Assembly (NCBI RefSeq): GCF_003967515.1
Contig: NZ_BIFQ01000001.1
Coordinates: 2,542,001-2,606,000 of the forward strand
Reading direction: 5' to 3'
DNA from: Dictyobacter aurantiacus
GTDB taxonomy: Bacteria > Chloroflexota > Ktedonobacteria > Ktedonobacterales > Ktedonobacteraceae
Length of the DNA stretch: 64,000 nucleotides
This document shows positions 52,803 through 61,453 of this stretch, piece after piece (position 1 is the first letter of the stretch; each line of letters starts with the position of its first letter). Position numbers and translations under genes: made by a program. The notes below the pieces were generated by a model that saw nothing but the letters and a program-made list of their open reading frames with translations, was not told the DNA's origin and made no database searches.

Positions 52803-53714
52803 ATGCCAATTGCACTTATCGTTCATGGGGGCGCCGGAGACATCAAAGAGGAGCGGTTCGAGGGCGCCAGGACAGGTTGTAAAGAAGCCGCGCAGGTCGG
52901 CTGGCGCGTTCTGCAGGCCGGTGGCAGCGCGCTCGACGCGGTCGAGGCCGCCGTCCGGGCGCTGGAAGATAATCCAGATTTTAACGCGGGCCGGGGCTCC
53001 TGCTTGAATAAAGAAGGCAAGATCGAGATGGATGCTGGTATCATGGATGGTCATAGCCTGAACGTAGGGGCCATCGCCGGCGTCGAGCTGATTCAGAATC
53101 CGATTACGCTGGCACGCCGCGTCATGGAAAGCGAGCATACATTCCTGATCGGAGCGGGCGCCCAGTTCTTTGCCCGCGAGCAGGGCATCAATCCATGCCA
53201 CTATGAAGACCTGCTCACGGAACGCCAGTATCAGGCCTGGAAGCACCATACCCACAGTTCCCTGACCTACGAGGCGAAGACCGATACACAGCAGGAGAAA
53301 AAGCAAAAGCATGGAACCGTCGGGGCCGTAGCTATCGATAGCGCGGGCCGACTGGCGGCCGCCACCTCGACCGGGGGCATCGCCAACAAATATCCCGGCC
53401 GCGTCGGCGACTCTCCGCTGGTAGGCTGCGGCTTCTACGCCGACGAACACGCCGCCATCTCATGCACCGGCTATGGAGAAGACTTTACGCGCCTGATGAT
53501 CGCCCAGCGGGCCGCCTCCTATGCGGCACAGGGAATGGATGCTCGCCAGGCCGGAGAGGCCGCGATCAACTTCCTGAGCAAGCACGCCGAAGGTGATGGT
53601 GGCCTGATTATCGTCGATCACCACGGCAATGTCAGCAAGGCAAAAAACAGCAAATGCATCGCCCACGCCTACATCAACGAGCAGATGACAGAGCCCATCG
53701 CTGATATTTTTTAA
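52803..53714 (+). CDS. Isoaspartyl peptidase/L-asparaginase (Ntn hydrolase, T2 family)
   Basis: 303 aa from ATG 52803. N-terminal IVHGGAGDI, then ALDAVEAAVRALEDNPDFNAGRGS, the catalytic Thr in HGTVGAVAID (about residue 177, where autocleavage makes alpha and beta chains), STGGIANKYPGRVGDSPLVGCG and CTGYGE. Removes beta-aspartyl residues from damaged peptides and hydrolyses asparagine. Divergent to the M20 peptidase gene, giving a small peptide-salvage cluster. Confidence 0.93.
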   Translation: MPIALIVHGGAGDIKEERFEGARTGCKEAAQVGWRVLQAGGSALDAVEAAVRALEDNPDFNAGRGSCLNKEGKIEMDAGIMDGHSLNVGAIAGVELIQNPITLARRVMESEHTFLIGAGAQFFAREQGINPCHYEDLLTERQYQAWKHHTHSSLTYEAKTDTQQEKKQKHGTVGAVAIDSAGRLAAATSTGGIANKYPGRVGDSPLVGCGFYADEHAAISCTGYGEDFTRLMIAQRAASYAAQGMDARQAGEAAINFLSKHAEGDGGLIIVDHHGNVSKAKNSKCIAHAYINEQMTEPIADIF

Positions 53715-53762
53715 CCACCTTCCTCCAATCTCAGAGCGTGACTTACTCTCCTTGTGTTGGCG

Positions 53763-53805
53763 CACGTGAGCGCCCCCGCACAGGCGTCCGCATGCGCGGC
53801 CGCAC
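53763..53805 (+). repeat. Interspersed repeat, copy b
   Basis: Matches 32919-32961 at about 36 of 43 positions, beginning CACGTGAGCGCC. Confidence 0.65.
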
Positions 53806-53811
53806 ACATTT

Positions 53812-53865
53812 TTTTGTGTGGGTGCAACCGGGGCGCGGATGCGCCCCGGTTGCACCCACACAAAA
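53812..53865. repeat. 25-bp perfect hairpin, GC-rich, 4-base loop
   Basis: 53812-53836 is the reverse complement of 53841-53865. It stands 50 bases behind the repeat copy at 53763 and could stop transcripts from the isoaspartyl peptidase gene. Confidence 0.85.
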
Positions 53866-53975
53866 TGTATTGCTAAATACCGAAGGTGCGAAAGCTCAAG
53901 CCTGCTCCCGACGATGATCATGAAAATAAGACACATCCACAAACACCTTCGGGCAAAAAGCACATCAAGACAAAC

Positions 53976-54004
53976 TTGACATAATGGTAAACACTGGGTA
54001 CTAT
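53976..54004 (+). promoter_or_regulatory. Promoter of the GH5 gene
   Basis: TTGACA (53976-53981), exactly 17 bases, TACTAT (53999-54004): near-consensus housekeeping promoter. Confidence 0.8.
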
Positions 54005-54019
54005 TATGCAATAGCGACA

Positions 54020-54033
54020 AGTAATCGATTACT
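54020..54033 (+). promoter_or_regulatory. LacI-type operator
   Basis: AGTAATCGATTACT is a perfect 14-bp palindrome with the central CG usual for LacI-family operators. It overlaps the expected transcription start region of the GH5 promoter, where binding would block transcription. No LacI gene lies in the window. Confidence 0.6.
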
Positions 54034-54113
54034 GTTTATTTTTGTTTATTGAAAGGCAGAATAGTCGTCTTAAAAACACAGTGCTAGTGTTGAATATGCA
54101 AGGAGGATTGAGC

Positions 54114-55145
54114 ATGTTTCAGCAACGCAGGATGCAGCTTATCTCGATAGCAGGAGCCTTACTCACGTTAATGATGCTTGTCGCGACGCAGATGGTCAAT
54201 GTACCAGCGGCCCATGCTGCCACAACGGTAACCCCGGACCAGTTCAAGGGAGTGAACTGGGCGGATCCACGAGACAACTTCGCCAATGACGCCGTGGTGC
54301 CATCGGGTCTATCGACAGCGGATAACTATCCCACCACCTACGCCAAGGCACACGCGATCATCCAGGGCTTCGCGGTTAATCTGCACGCGAACACGGTAAG
54401 GTTGCCGATCAACCCCTATACCGTAAACGGTCCTTTCTGGCATTCATATACTGGCGCGATCAAGGCCGCCACAGACCAGGGCTTCAAAGTTATCCTGAGC
54501 TACTGGGAGGGAACTGGAGTGTACCAGGATGGCAAGATCGACAGTCTGCCCGCCTTCTGGAAAATGTGGCAGACCGTTACCGACCGCTATCATAGCAACA
54601 AGCTGGTCTACTTCGAGCCGATGAATGAGCCACACGGTTACAGCGAGAGCGATTGGACCAACATCGTCGCGCAATGGATCGACACATACCACTCGGTCTC
54701 CATAGATCACCTCTTTGTCAGTGGGGCCGGCTATAACGACCATGTTAACACCATCTGCACGGACAGCCGCTTCACTGGCGCCTTCTTCTCCCTGCATAAC
54801 TATGGCTTCTGGAATCCAACCCAGACCAGTTATGATGCCTGGATCAATGATTTCAAAAGCCGCATCGGGTCCTGTGCCTCGCGTACCGTTGTCGACGAGT
54901 GGGGAGCCCCGATGACCACTGGCTGGGATTACAATGGTCCAATCAATAATAACGCCTACATCGCTTACGTGCAGGCTGGCACAGACCTTATGCGCTCATG
55001 GCACATGGGTTCAGTCTACTGGCCTGGACTGCGCAACGGTGATAGCTATAGCATGGAGACGCTCAACGGCAGCGGAACGCATCTCACCCTGATCAACAAT
55101 AACGCTTCAGGCGTGAGCCGGCTCGAACACTCTTACGGCCTCTAA
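54114..55145 (+). CDS. Secreted glycoside hydrolase family 5 (cellulase-like)
   Basis: 343 aa from ATG 54114 with AGGAGG at 54101-54106; the frame opens earlier at 54042 without a site. Signal peptide about residues 1-36 ending AHAAT. The GH5 barrel shows FKGVNWADP, VRLPINP, the acid/base Glu in FEPMNEPHG (about residue 176) and the nucleophile Glu in RTVVDEWGAP (about 263). Acts on beta-glucan or mannan outside the cell. Regulated by a promoter with a LacI-type operator; a terminator follows, so monocistronic. Confidence 0.92.
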   Translation: MFQQRRMQLISIAGALLTLMMLVATQMVNVPAAHAATTVTPDQFKGVNWADPRDNFANDAVVPSGLSTADNYPTTYAKAHAIIQGFAVNLHANTVRLPINPYTVNGPFWHSYTGAIKAATDQGFKVILSYWEGTGVYQDGKIDSLPAFWKMWQTVTDRYHSNKLVYFEPMNEPHGYSESDWTNIVAQWIDTYHSVSIDHLFVSGAGYNDHVNTICTDSRFTGAFFSLHNYGFWNPTQTSYDAWINDFKSRIGSCASRTVVDEWGAPMTTGWDYNGPINNNAYIAYVQAGTDLMRSWHMGSVYWPGLRNGDSYSMETLNGSGTHLTLINNNASGVSRLEHSYGL

Positions 55146-55184
55146 CGTTCCCATCCATAGCCATACAAAAGCAACAAAGAGATA

Positions 55185-55226
55185 CGCCGGTTGAACATCG
55201 ATAAGATCGTTCAACCGGCGTTTTTA
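55185..55226 (+). terminator. Terminator of the GH5 gene
   Basis: CGCCGGTTGAAC (55185-55196) pairs with GTTCAACCGGCG (55209-55220), then TTTTTAT. Confidence 0.92.
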
Positions 55227-55257
55227 TCAGACCGGGCGCCGCGATAAATAGCACTGA

Positions 55258-56466
55258 TTAATGAATGATAACGGTTGAGAGATAGTAGCCGATGCCAAAG
55301 AAGAGGGCAAAGAGCAACAAGCCCAACAGAAGGAGCAGTGGCATATTGACACGTTTGGGCTGGGCATCCGTCTCATAGGCTGCCTGGCGGGCAGCCGCCA
55401 GCTTGGCGCTCATGGTCGTATCAAACGAGGTTGGAGCATCATTTTGCTCCACCATCACCATCTGCCTATTGGGCTCGGAAATAGAAGCATAATCGGCACC
55501 AGAGCGAACAACTTCGCGGGCACCACCCGGTGGTTGACTCAACAGACCAGTGGAACGTCCTCGCGCGAATTGTGGCTGCGGCACCCGTAGCGCTGCGTCA
55601 TCTTTTACCTGGTAAGCGGGTGCCAGCTGGCCGGATGAGATGGGAGGTGCGGGTGGCTCTAAAGTCTCGGCCAGCGCCCTCAGTTCGGCGTGCAAAGCTT
55701 CTGGAGTAGAAATATATTGAGGATGCTGGCGCACAACCGTACGTGCGATAAGTTCACACAGTTCAGGAGGAGCGTTACGCATAAAGCGCAAACGGCCATC
55801 GACCGGTGGCTCTATGGCGCGCGCGTCGGGATTGCGGCCCGCTAGCAGTTGATAGAGCAATAATCCCACGGCGCGGGTATCGTCGGCCCGGCGCCCATCA
55901 CTGATCACACCTGGAGCCAGTTCTGGATCGGCCACAACGGGGCTACCACCGCCCCCGATATTATTCCACGCCGTAAAATACAGCATATCGGTCGGCAAAG
56001 CGAAGTTATTTACCCGCACCGCTCCACGACGATCGCGAATAATCGCCGATGGTGTCAGGTCGCCATGACAGACCTTACGCACAGGGGTGCCCGCGTACAT
56101 CAGGGCCTGACAGACCTGCACGCCCAGGTCAACCACATAATAAGGAGAGAGTTGTGATTGCAGCAACGTGCCAAAATCATCACCATCCACGTATTCCTGC
56201 ACAATATACAACGCTTCAGGTTCAACGATCAGGTCGTAGATGTCAATGATATTGGGATGTGCAAATTGCGCGGTCGCACGAATCGCAGCACGATACGCTG
56301 GAATATGCTCGGTTGCCGCTGACTTTATCGCGACAACTCGTTGCAATACCTGGTCGAACCCCTGGTAGACAGTACAGGTTTGCCCCTGTTGTACCAAACG
56401 CTGTAGCAGGTAGCGTCTTTGAATGACCCGGCCTGTTTCCACTGTAAGCCTCTCAAGATTACGCAC
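55258..56466 (-). CDS. Membrane-anchored Ser/Thr protein pseudokinase
   Basis: 402 aa starting at GTG 56466 with AGGA upstream. Bacterial Hanks-type kinase fold over residues ~15-275, with the VAIK lysine (about 48) and HGDLTP. Key residues are lost: the Gly-rich loop reads QQGQTCTVY, the Asn five residues after the catalytic Asp is Ala (HGDLTPSAI), and DFG is NNF-A. Without the metal-binding Asn and Asp, catalysis is very unlikely. A Pro-rich, disordered linker (about 275-370) leads to a C-terminal membrane helix (about 375-400). A scaffold or sensing role is likely. The next gene, a ROK protein, also lacks a catalytic residue. Confidence 0.85.
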   Translation of the reverse strand: MRNLERLTVETGRVIQRRYLLQRLVQQGQTCTVYQGFDQVLQRVVAIKSAATEHIPAYRAAIRATAQFAHPNIIDIYDLIVEPEALYIVQEYVDGDDFGTLLQSQLSPYYVVDLGVQVCQALMYAGTPVRKVCHGDLTPSAIIRDRRGAVRVNNFALPTDMLYFTAWNNIGGGGSPVVADPELAPGVISDGRRADDTRAVGLLLYQLLAGRNPDARAIEPPVDGRLRFMRNAPPELCELIARTVVRQHPQYISTPEALHAELRALAETLEPPAPPISSGQLAPAYQVKDDAALRVPQPQFARGRSTGLLSQPPGGAREVVRSGADYASISEPNRQMVMVEQNDAPTSFDTTMSAKLAAARQAAYETDAQPKRVNMPLLLLLGLLLFALFFGIGYYLSTVIIH

Positions 56467-56540
56467 TTATACTTCCTTGCATCCAGATAAGTGAGTGTTC
56501 AAGCTCCAAACACAACATGACAATCTGAATGTCATAAGCA

Positions 56541-57611
56541 TTATAGGTCTTGTAACGCTAATGTAACTGCACCCACGAGCGGGGCCTCCGATCCGAGGCT
56601 GCTCTGGGCGATACTCAATGATTGACTTGCCTCAGGAAGACACAACTCCTGAATACGTTCCCTTAACGGCGCGATCAAAAGCTCGCCCGCACTGGCCCCT
56701 GGACCACCTAGAATGATCATGCTAGGATTTACCAGTTGCACGATGTTAGCCAGAGCCAGACCCAGATAGGTACGAACATCATGTACAACCCGCTGAGCTA
56801 TCTGGTCTCCTTCAGCTGCTAGCTTAAATATTTGTTCAACAGTAATGCGTTCGGCGCGGCCGTCGGTCACCCGGCGGATAGCCGCTTCGGTCTCAGGATA
56901 TTCTATAGAGAGGCCGATCATCGTGCGCACAATCGCATAGGCCGACGCGATCGCTTCCAGGTGTCCCCGGCCGCCGCAGGAGCAGAGGGGACCATCCTCC
57001 TTCACGACGATATGGCCGACCTCGCCAGCCGTGCCGGTCGCGCCATGATAGATACGACCATTCACCGCCAGCCCACCACCAATCCCACGCCCAAGTCCGA
57101 TATACAAAACCGCTCGCTCGCCACGACCAATGCCATGTACCACTTCTGCCAGCGCAGCCGCATTCGCATTATTATCAATAATACACGGCACGCCTAACTT
57201 TTCGGAAAAATAGTCCTGCAACGGGAAATCATTCCAACCGTGTGCATGATGGAGACGCCTCACAACACCCGATTTGGCATCGACCAACCCTCCCACCGCC
57301 ACACCGACGCGTAGGATGCGCCCGGCGCGCAAATGATCCGGCTTCGTCACCTCAGCAATCATTTCATCGAGCAACTGCAACACAGATTGGCTATCGGGAA
57401 CATATTCCTGGGGACGGCGAACACGATGCAAAATATTACCATTAAGATCTGCCAGGGCCACAGATTGACGCGCTCCACTACCACTTAATTCGATGCCGAC
57501 CACATACCCCTGCGTGGCCAGCAGATTACCACTGTTGCGCTGCTTCACAGACTGGCCTGAAAAAGCTTCAGTCCCAGCGGCGGTTCTATCTGAAGTGGGC
57601 TGTGTAGTCAC
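56541..57611 (-). CDS. ROK-family protein with altered catalytic site
   Basis: 356 aa starting at GTG 57611 (GGGAG 8 bases upstream; a TTG at 57629 is further in-frame). ROK fold from about residue 35: VVGIELSGSGARQSVALADL, GVAVGGLVD, and GHIVVKEDGPLCSCGGRGHLE, the zinc motif with its last Cys replaced by His. In ROK sugar kinases the catalytic Asp is in N-D-A-N; here it is N-N-A-N (AAT AAT at the DNA level), so kinase activity is doubtful. There is no N-terminal helix-turn-helix either, so it is not a classic ROK repressor. It may bind a sugar as a sensor. Confidence 0.85.
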   Translation of the reverse strand: MTTQPTSDRTAAGTEAFSGQSVKQRNSGNLLATQGYVVGIELSGSGARQSVALADLNGNILHRVRRPQEYVPDSQSVLQLLDEMIAEVTKPDHLRAGRILRVGVAVGGLVDAKSGVVRRLHHAHGWNDFPLQDYFSEKLGVPCIIDNNANAAALAEVVHGIGRGERAVLYIGLGRGIGGGLAVNGRIYHGATGTAGEVGHIVVKEDGPLCSCGGRGHLEAIASAYAIVRTMIGLSIEYPETEAAIRRVTDGRAERITVEQIFKLAAEGDQIAQRVVHDVRTYLGLALANIVQLVNPSMIILGGPGASAGELLIAPLRERIQELCLPEASQSLSIAQSSLGSEAPLVGAVTLALQDL

Positions 57612-57965
57612 GGTTCGCTCTCCCTTCAATTCCTCACCAGAAACACATGGTTGGAATCTAAGCTTGCTGCCATCCAGACAAAGAAATAAAATTACCGTGT
57701 GGTGTATGCCATTTTGTCAGGTGACAGAGTGGTTGCACCTGAGCTCAGTCTGGATGCTCGGAATTTAGATGATCCCATTATAAGGATTGAGCATTACTGG
57801 GACAACGGGTTTAGTATATCATACAGAATTAGTAACGCAAAGTTCGCTAGGATGCCTGTCCCAGTTTTTATCAATACTAGCCCATTATGGTACAGCTAAC
57901 TATTTACATTCTCTCATCTATAGCATATAGTTTGCGATAAATGTGGATAATAGAAAGGAAAAAGC
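57612..57965. other. Gene-free divergent gap
   Basis: About 350 bases between the ROK gene and the M29 aminopeptidase gene. No convincing gene or repeat. It should hold both promoters; no near-consensus pair was found by eye. Confidence 0.4.
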
Positions 57966-59066
57966 ATGGCAGATCCACGCTTACAGAAGCTGGCAAAAGT
58001 ACTGGTTAACTACTCGCTAGCCCTTCAGCCGGGCGAGACCTTTTCCTTAAAAGGACCTGCGATTGCTGCTCCATTGATCAAGGAGATTTATCGCGAAGCC
58101 ATTCGTGCCGGTGCCCACGTTACACCATCTATCACACTGGATGGAATGGAAGAGATTTTCTTTAAGGAAAGCGGTGAGGAGCAGATCCAGTACATTTCGC
58201 CGGTCGCGGAATTTCAGATCAACCACTTCGATGCGCAATTCACCATCATCGCCGACGAAAACACCAGGGCGCTGAGCCATATCGATCCACAGAAGATGGC
58301 GGCGCATAGCGCGGCCCAGGCGGGGATCGCCAAACGCTTCATGGAGCGTTCCGCCACCAATGATCTACGCTGGTCTCTCACCCTCTATCCTACGCAAGCC
58401 CATGCCATGGATGCCGGTATGTCGCTGAGCGAATATGAAGACTTTGTCTTTAACGCCGGTCTGCTCGACCAGGATGATCCGGTAGCCGCCTGGAAAAAAG
58501 TGCAGGCAGATCAGCAGCATATCGTCGATTACCTGGATCAACACGATGAGATCCATATCGTTGCCCCTGGCACCGATCTCACCTACCGCGTCGCCGGTCG
58601 CAAATGGATCAACTGCGCAGGGGACAAGAATTTTCCGGACGGCGAGGTGTTCACCGGGCCGATCGAGAACTCGGTCAACGGCTATGTCAGCTTCACCTAT
58701 CCCGCGGTCTACAACGGTAACGAGGTCGAAAATGTACGTCTGGTCTTTAAAGATGGCAAGGTAGTCGAGAGCAGCGCCGGACGGGGAAAAGACTTCCTCG
58801 ATGCCATGCTCAATATGGACGCCGGTTCCCGCTATCTGGGCGAGGTGGCCTTCGGCCTCAACTATAACGTGCAGCGCTTCACCAAAGAGATCCTCTTTGA
58901 TGAAAAGATCGGTGGCACTATGCACATGGCGCTGGGTGCTGGCTATCCCGAAACTGGTTCGACTAACGAGTCCGGCCTGCACTGGGACATGGTCTGTGAC
59001 CTGCACGAGGGGAAGGTGTTCGCCGATGGCGAGCTCTGCTATGAAAATGGGAAGTTTATCATTTAG
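57966..59066 (+). CDS. M29-family metallo-aminopeptidase
   Basis: 366 aa, ATG 57966 with AAAGGA. Matches the AmpS/PepS/aminopeptidase T family over its full length: LVNYSLALQPGETF, FPDGEVFTGPIENSVNG with metal ligand Glu, GRGKDFLDAMLNMDAGSRYLGE, and GSTNESGLHWDMVCDL with His and Asp ligands near the C-terminus. Broad aminopeptidase of the cytoplasm; adds to the peptidase set of this region. A terminator follows. Confidence 0.94.
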   Translation: MADPRLQKLAKVLVNYSLALQPGETFSLKGPAIAAPLIKEIYREAIRAGAHVTPSITLDGMEEIFFKESGEEQIQYISPVAEFQINHFDAQFTIIADENTRALSHIDPQKMAAHSAAQAGIAKRFMERSATNDLRWSLTLYPTQAHAMDAGMSLSEYEDFVFNAGLLDQDDPVAAWKKVQADQQHIVDYLDQHDEIHIVAPGTDLTYRVAGRKWINCAGDKNFPDGEVFTGPIENSVNGYVSFTYPAVYNGNEVENVRLVFKDGKVVESSAGRGKDFLDAMLNMDAGSRYLGEVAFGLNYNVQRFTKEILFDEKIGGTMHMALGAGYPETGSTNESGLHWDMVCDLHEGKVFADGELCYENGKFII

Positions 59067-59097
59067 CGCTGTAAGCGCGTAGTGTTTCCCGTTGCCT

Positions 59098-59126
59098 GGG
59101 GGCGCTGACGCCCCCAATCTTTTTTT
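59098..59126 (+). terminator. Terminator of the M29 gene
   Basis: GGGGGCG (59098-59104) pairs with CGCCCCC (59109-59115), followed by AATC and a run of seven to eight T. Confidence 0.88.
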
Positions 59127-59186
59127 AATATAAGTGAAGTTGTTCGGCATGCGCTGTGCGCATGCCGAACAACTTCACTTATATTA
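59126..59186. repeat. 29-bp perfect hairpin with 3-base loop
   Basis: 59126-59154 pairs exactly with 59158-59186. A near copy of the outer part of its right arm (AACTTCGCTTATATTA) follows at 59193-59208 and reaches into the end of the next minus-strand gene, hinting at local duplication. Confidence 0.85.
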
Positions 59187-59200
59187 CCAGGTAACTTCGC

Positions 59201-60382
59201 TTATATTAATATGGTATGTTCAAGGATGGTTGGGGGTTGGTTGGCGGTGAATTGGGATAGCCAGACCTGGAGGCGCGCGAGTTCATCTTCGTCTACCTCA
59301 AGAGGACCGCAGTGGGTGTGGTGAAGGCGCGCGCCTTCCAGGTGGGCGCCGTAGAGGTTGGCGCCAGACAGACAGGCGTGGCTGAGATCGGCCGTTTCCA
59401 GGTGGGCGCCGCGCAGGTCCGCGCCAAGCAGATACCCCTGCCGCAGGTTGGCGCCCTCAAGATGGACGCCACGCAGATCTGCGCCTTCCAGGTGGGCGGG
59501 GTAGCGACCGGTGAGGGAGACGATCTCCAGGTGGGCGCGAATCAGGTTGGCTCCCTCCAGGTGGACGCCGCCCATGTCGCTGCCGGTCAGAACCGCTCCG
59601 GAGAGGTCGGCGCATTGGAGATAGGCGCCGCCGAAATTGGTTTCGGCCGCATAGAGCGCGCTCAGGTCCGCATACTCAAAATGGACATAGCTGAAGTCGG
59701 CATGGGAGACGGTGGCGCGGCTGAGGTCCGCCCCGCGCAGATGCGCGCCAACCAGATAGGCTCCGCTCAGATCGGCACCGCTCAGGCAGGCACCATTGAT
59801 ATGGGCGCCGATCAGGTTGGCCTCGCACAGAAAGGCGCGCTTCAGCATTGTGCCCTCCAGGTTGGCGCCACCCAGTTCGGCCAGTCCCAGAGAGGCCTCG
59901 CACAGACTGGCGCCATTTAAGTAAGTCCCGTTGAGGGCCGCACCCTGCAACTGCGCGCCATCCAGCAGAGCTCCCTCCAGATGGGCACGGGCCCACTCGC
60001 GCTCTTCATCGTTGGCGGGCAGCCAGTCGGCCCAGGCCAGGCCAGCCAGCAGGCGTGAAAGGGGGAGATGGCTCAGATCCACATCGCGCAGGTCGGCGCC
60101 GCGCAGATCCAGTCCCCAGCGGGTTCGCTGTTCCAGCACGCGCCAGTCCACAGGACCCCGCTCCTGCTCATGGATAGATAGCAACCACTCCACATCGGCC
60201 CGTGTCAGCGGCTGGTCGCGAAAAGGATAGCGTCCCAGAGAGATATCGGGCACCACAGTGAGGCGCTCGCGCAAGAATCGCTGGCGCTCCGGTTCGATGA
60301 CAGGTTCTAGGCGCCAGGACCGTCCCTCTTCACACCGGGGGCGTGACCAATCAGATTCAAAGGATAATTCTGGTATTGTCAT
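59201..60382 (-). CDS. Cytoplasmic pentapeptide-repeat protein
   Basis: 393 aa from ATG 60382. The first ~100 residues form a separate domain (RFLRERLTVVPDISLGRYPFRDQPLTRADVEWLL). Then about 45 pentapeptides of A(D/N)LxG/S type run from ~95 to ~360 with a short break near 290-300. C-terminal helix closes the solenoid. No membrane segment, unlike the protein at 15950-17605. It is 14 bases downstream of the RlmA gene, so the two are co-transcribed; a link to the ribosome or DNA mimicry is possible but unproven. Higher GC than the other pentapeptide gene. Confidence 0.85.
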   Translation of the reverse strand: MTIPELSFESDWSRPRCEEGRSWRLEPVIEPERQRFLRERLTVVPDISLGRYPFRDQPLTRADVEWLLSIHEQERGPVDWRVLEQRTRWGLDLRGADLRDVDLSHLPLSRLLAGLAWADWLPANDEEREWARAHLEGALLDGAQLQGAALNGTYLNGASLCEASLGLAELGGANLEGTMLKRAFLCEANLIGAHINGACLSGADLSGAYLVGAHLRGADLSRATVSHADFSYVHFEYADLSALYAAETNFGGAYLQCADLSGAVLTGSDMGGVHLEGANLIRAHLEIVSLTGRYPAHLEGADLRGVHLEGANLRQGYLLGADLRGAHLETADLSHACLSGANLYGAHLEGARLHHTHCGPLEVDEDELARLQVWLSQFTANQPPTILEHTILI

Positions 60383-60396
60383 AATAAAAAACACTT

Positions 60397-61260
60397 CTAT
60401 TCAGATACTGAAAGTTTCCGCTGAAAGACCAGGCAGACAAAATCAACCGTGGTGGTGAATTCGACCAGTTCAGCCAGGCGCACCTGGCTCTCGGTCGACT
60501 GATGCCAGTAATTAGGTGTCATCATCACAAGCTGTTCAATCTCGCCTTGTTGTAGCTCCAGCTTATAGGTCAGGGTGTGTAGCGCCAGCAGATCGAAAGT
60601 GCTGGCGAACTGCTCAATGACGTGTTGCTGCTTATTTTCTTCGATATTCAACAGGTGTAACGAATGACGCAGCTCTTCCAGATGGTGTGAGCCAGGAATG
60701 ATAATCAGCAGGGGTGCGCCGGGCTGCAGTACACGGGCATATTCAGCAACGTTGCGGGGCGCGAACACATTGACCATGCTGCTCAGCGCCGCGTCGGCCA
60801 GTGGTAGCTCCTCCTTAAGGTTGGCCACCAGGAAAAAAGATTCTGCATAACGCCTGGCCGCAAGGCGAATCGCATCTTTAGAAATATCGATGCCTACGCC
60901 GTGCACCTGTCCATATTTATCCTTCAGTGCTTGCTGCAGGCGAGCCAAATAATAGCCCTCACCACAGCCCGCGTCCATAATACGCAGTGGTCCTTCAATA
61001 GTAGCCGGGAGGTGCATCCCTAACAGTCTATTCAACAGGTCTGAGACAGGTTCATAGTAACCCTGGTCAAAGAAGGCACGCCGCGCCACCACCATATCTT
61101 TTGTGTCCCCAGGAAGCTTCTTACGCAGCAGATTTACATATCCCTCTTTCGCCACATCAAACGCATGGCCACGCTCGCAACGCAGCGCCGCCTGCTCGAA
61201 GTTCAGCGGCATTCTACACACGGGACAGACCAGGATCGGTGCAACATCGGTCAATACCAT
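60397..61260 (-). CDS. rlmA: 23S rRNA (guanine-N1)-methyltransferase, RlmA-like
   Basis: 287 aa. N-terminal zinc finger CPVCRMPL...CERGHAFDVAKEGYVNLL matches RlmA; then DTKDMVVARRAFFDQGYYEP and the SAM motif I IMDAGCGEGYYLARL, with ANLKEELPLADAAL and VNVFAPRN. RlmA enzymes methylate N1 of G745 or G748 in 23S rRNA and change tylosin/viomycin sensitivity. First of a two-gene unit with the pentapeptide protein gene. Confidence 0.92.
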   Translation of the reverse strand: MVLTDVAPILVCPVCRMPLNFEQAALRCERGHAFDVAKEGYVNLLRKKLPGDTKDMVVARRAFFDQGYYEPVSDLLNRLLGMHLPATIEGPLRIMDAGCGEGYYLARLQQALKDKYGQVHGVGIDISKDAIRLAARRYAESFFLVANLKEELPLADAALSSMVNVFAPRNVAEYARVLQPGAPLLIIIPGSHHLEELRHSLHLLNIEENKQQHVIEQFASTFDLLALHTLTYKLELQQGEIEQLVMMTPNYWHQSTESQVRLAELVEFTTTVDFVCLVFQRKLSVSE

Positions 61261-61453
61261 CGACTTTTTTACTCAACTTTTCTGTTCGTTTACTTTTCCC
61301 ACATCATATGACGAACGAGCAAGGCTACTCAAATAGTCATATCCATATTCGCGCAATTAAAGGTGTATGATAGAATGATAACAGGATATCATTGTACTCA
61401 TGATGTAAGTTTTTGTGAATTTAAAAAGAAGAAGCGTAGCGAGGATTAATAGC

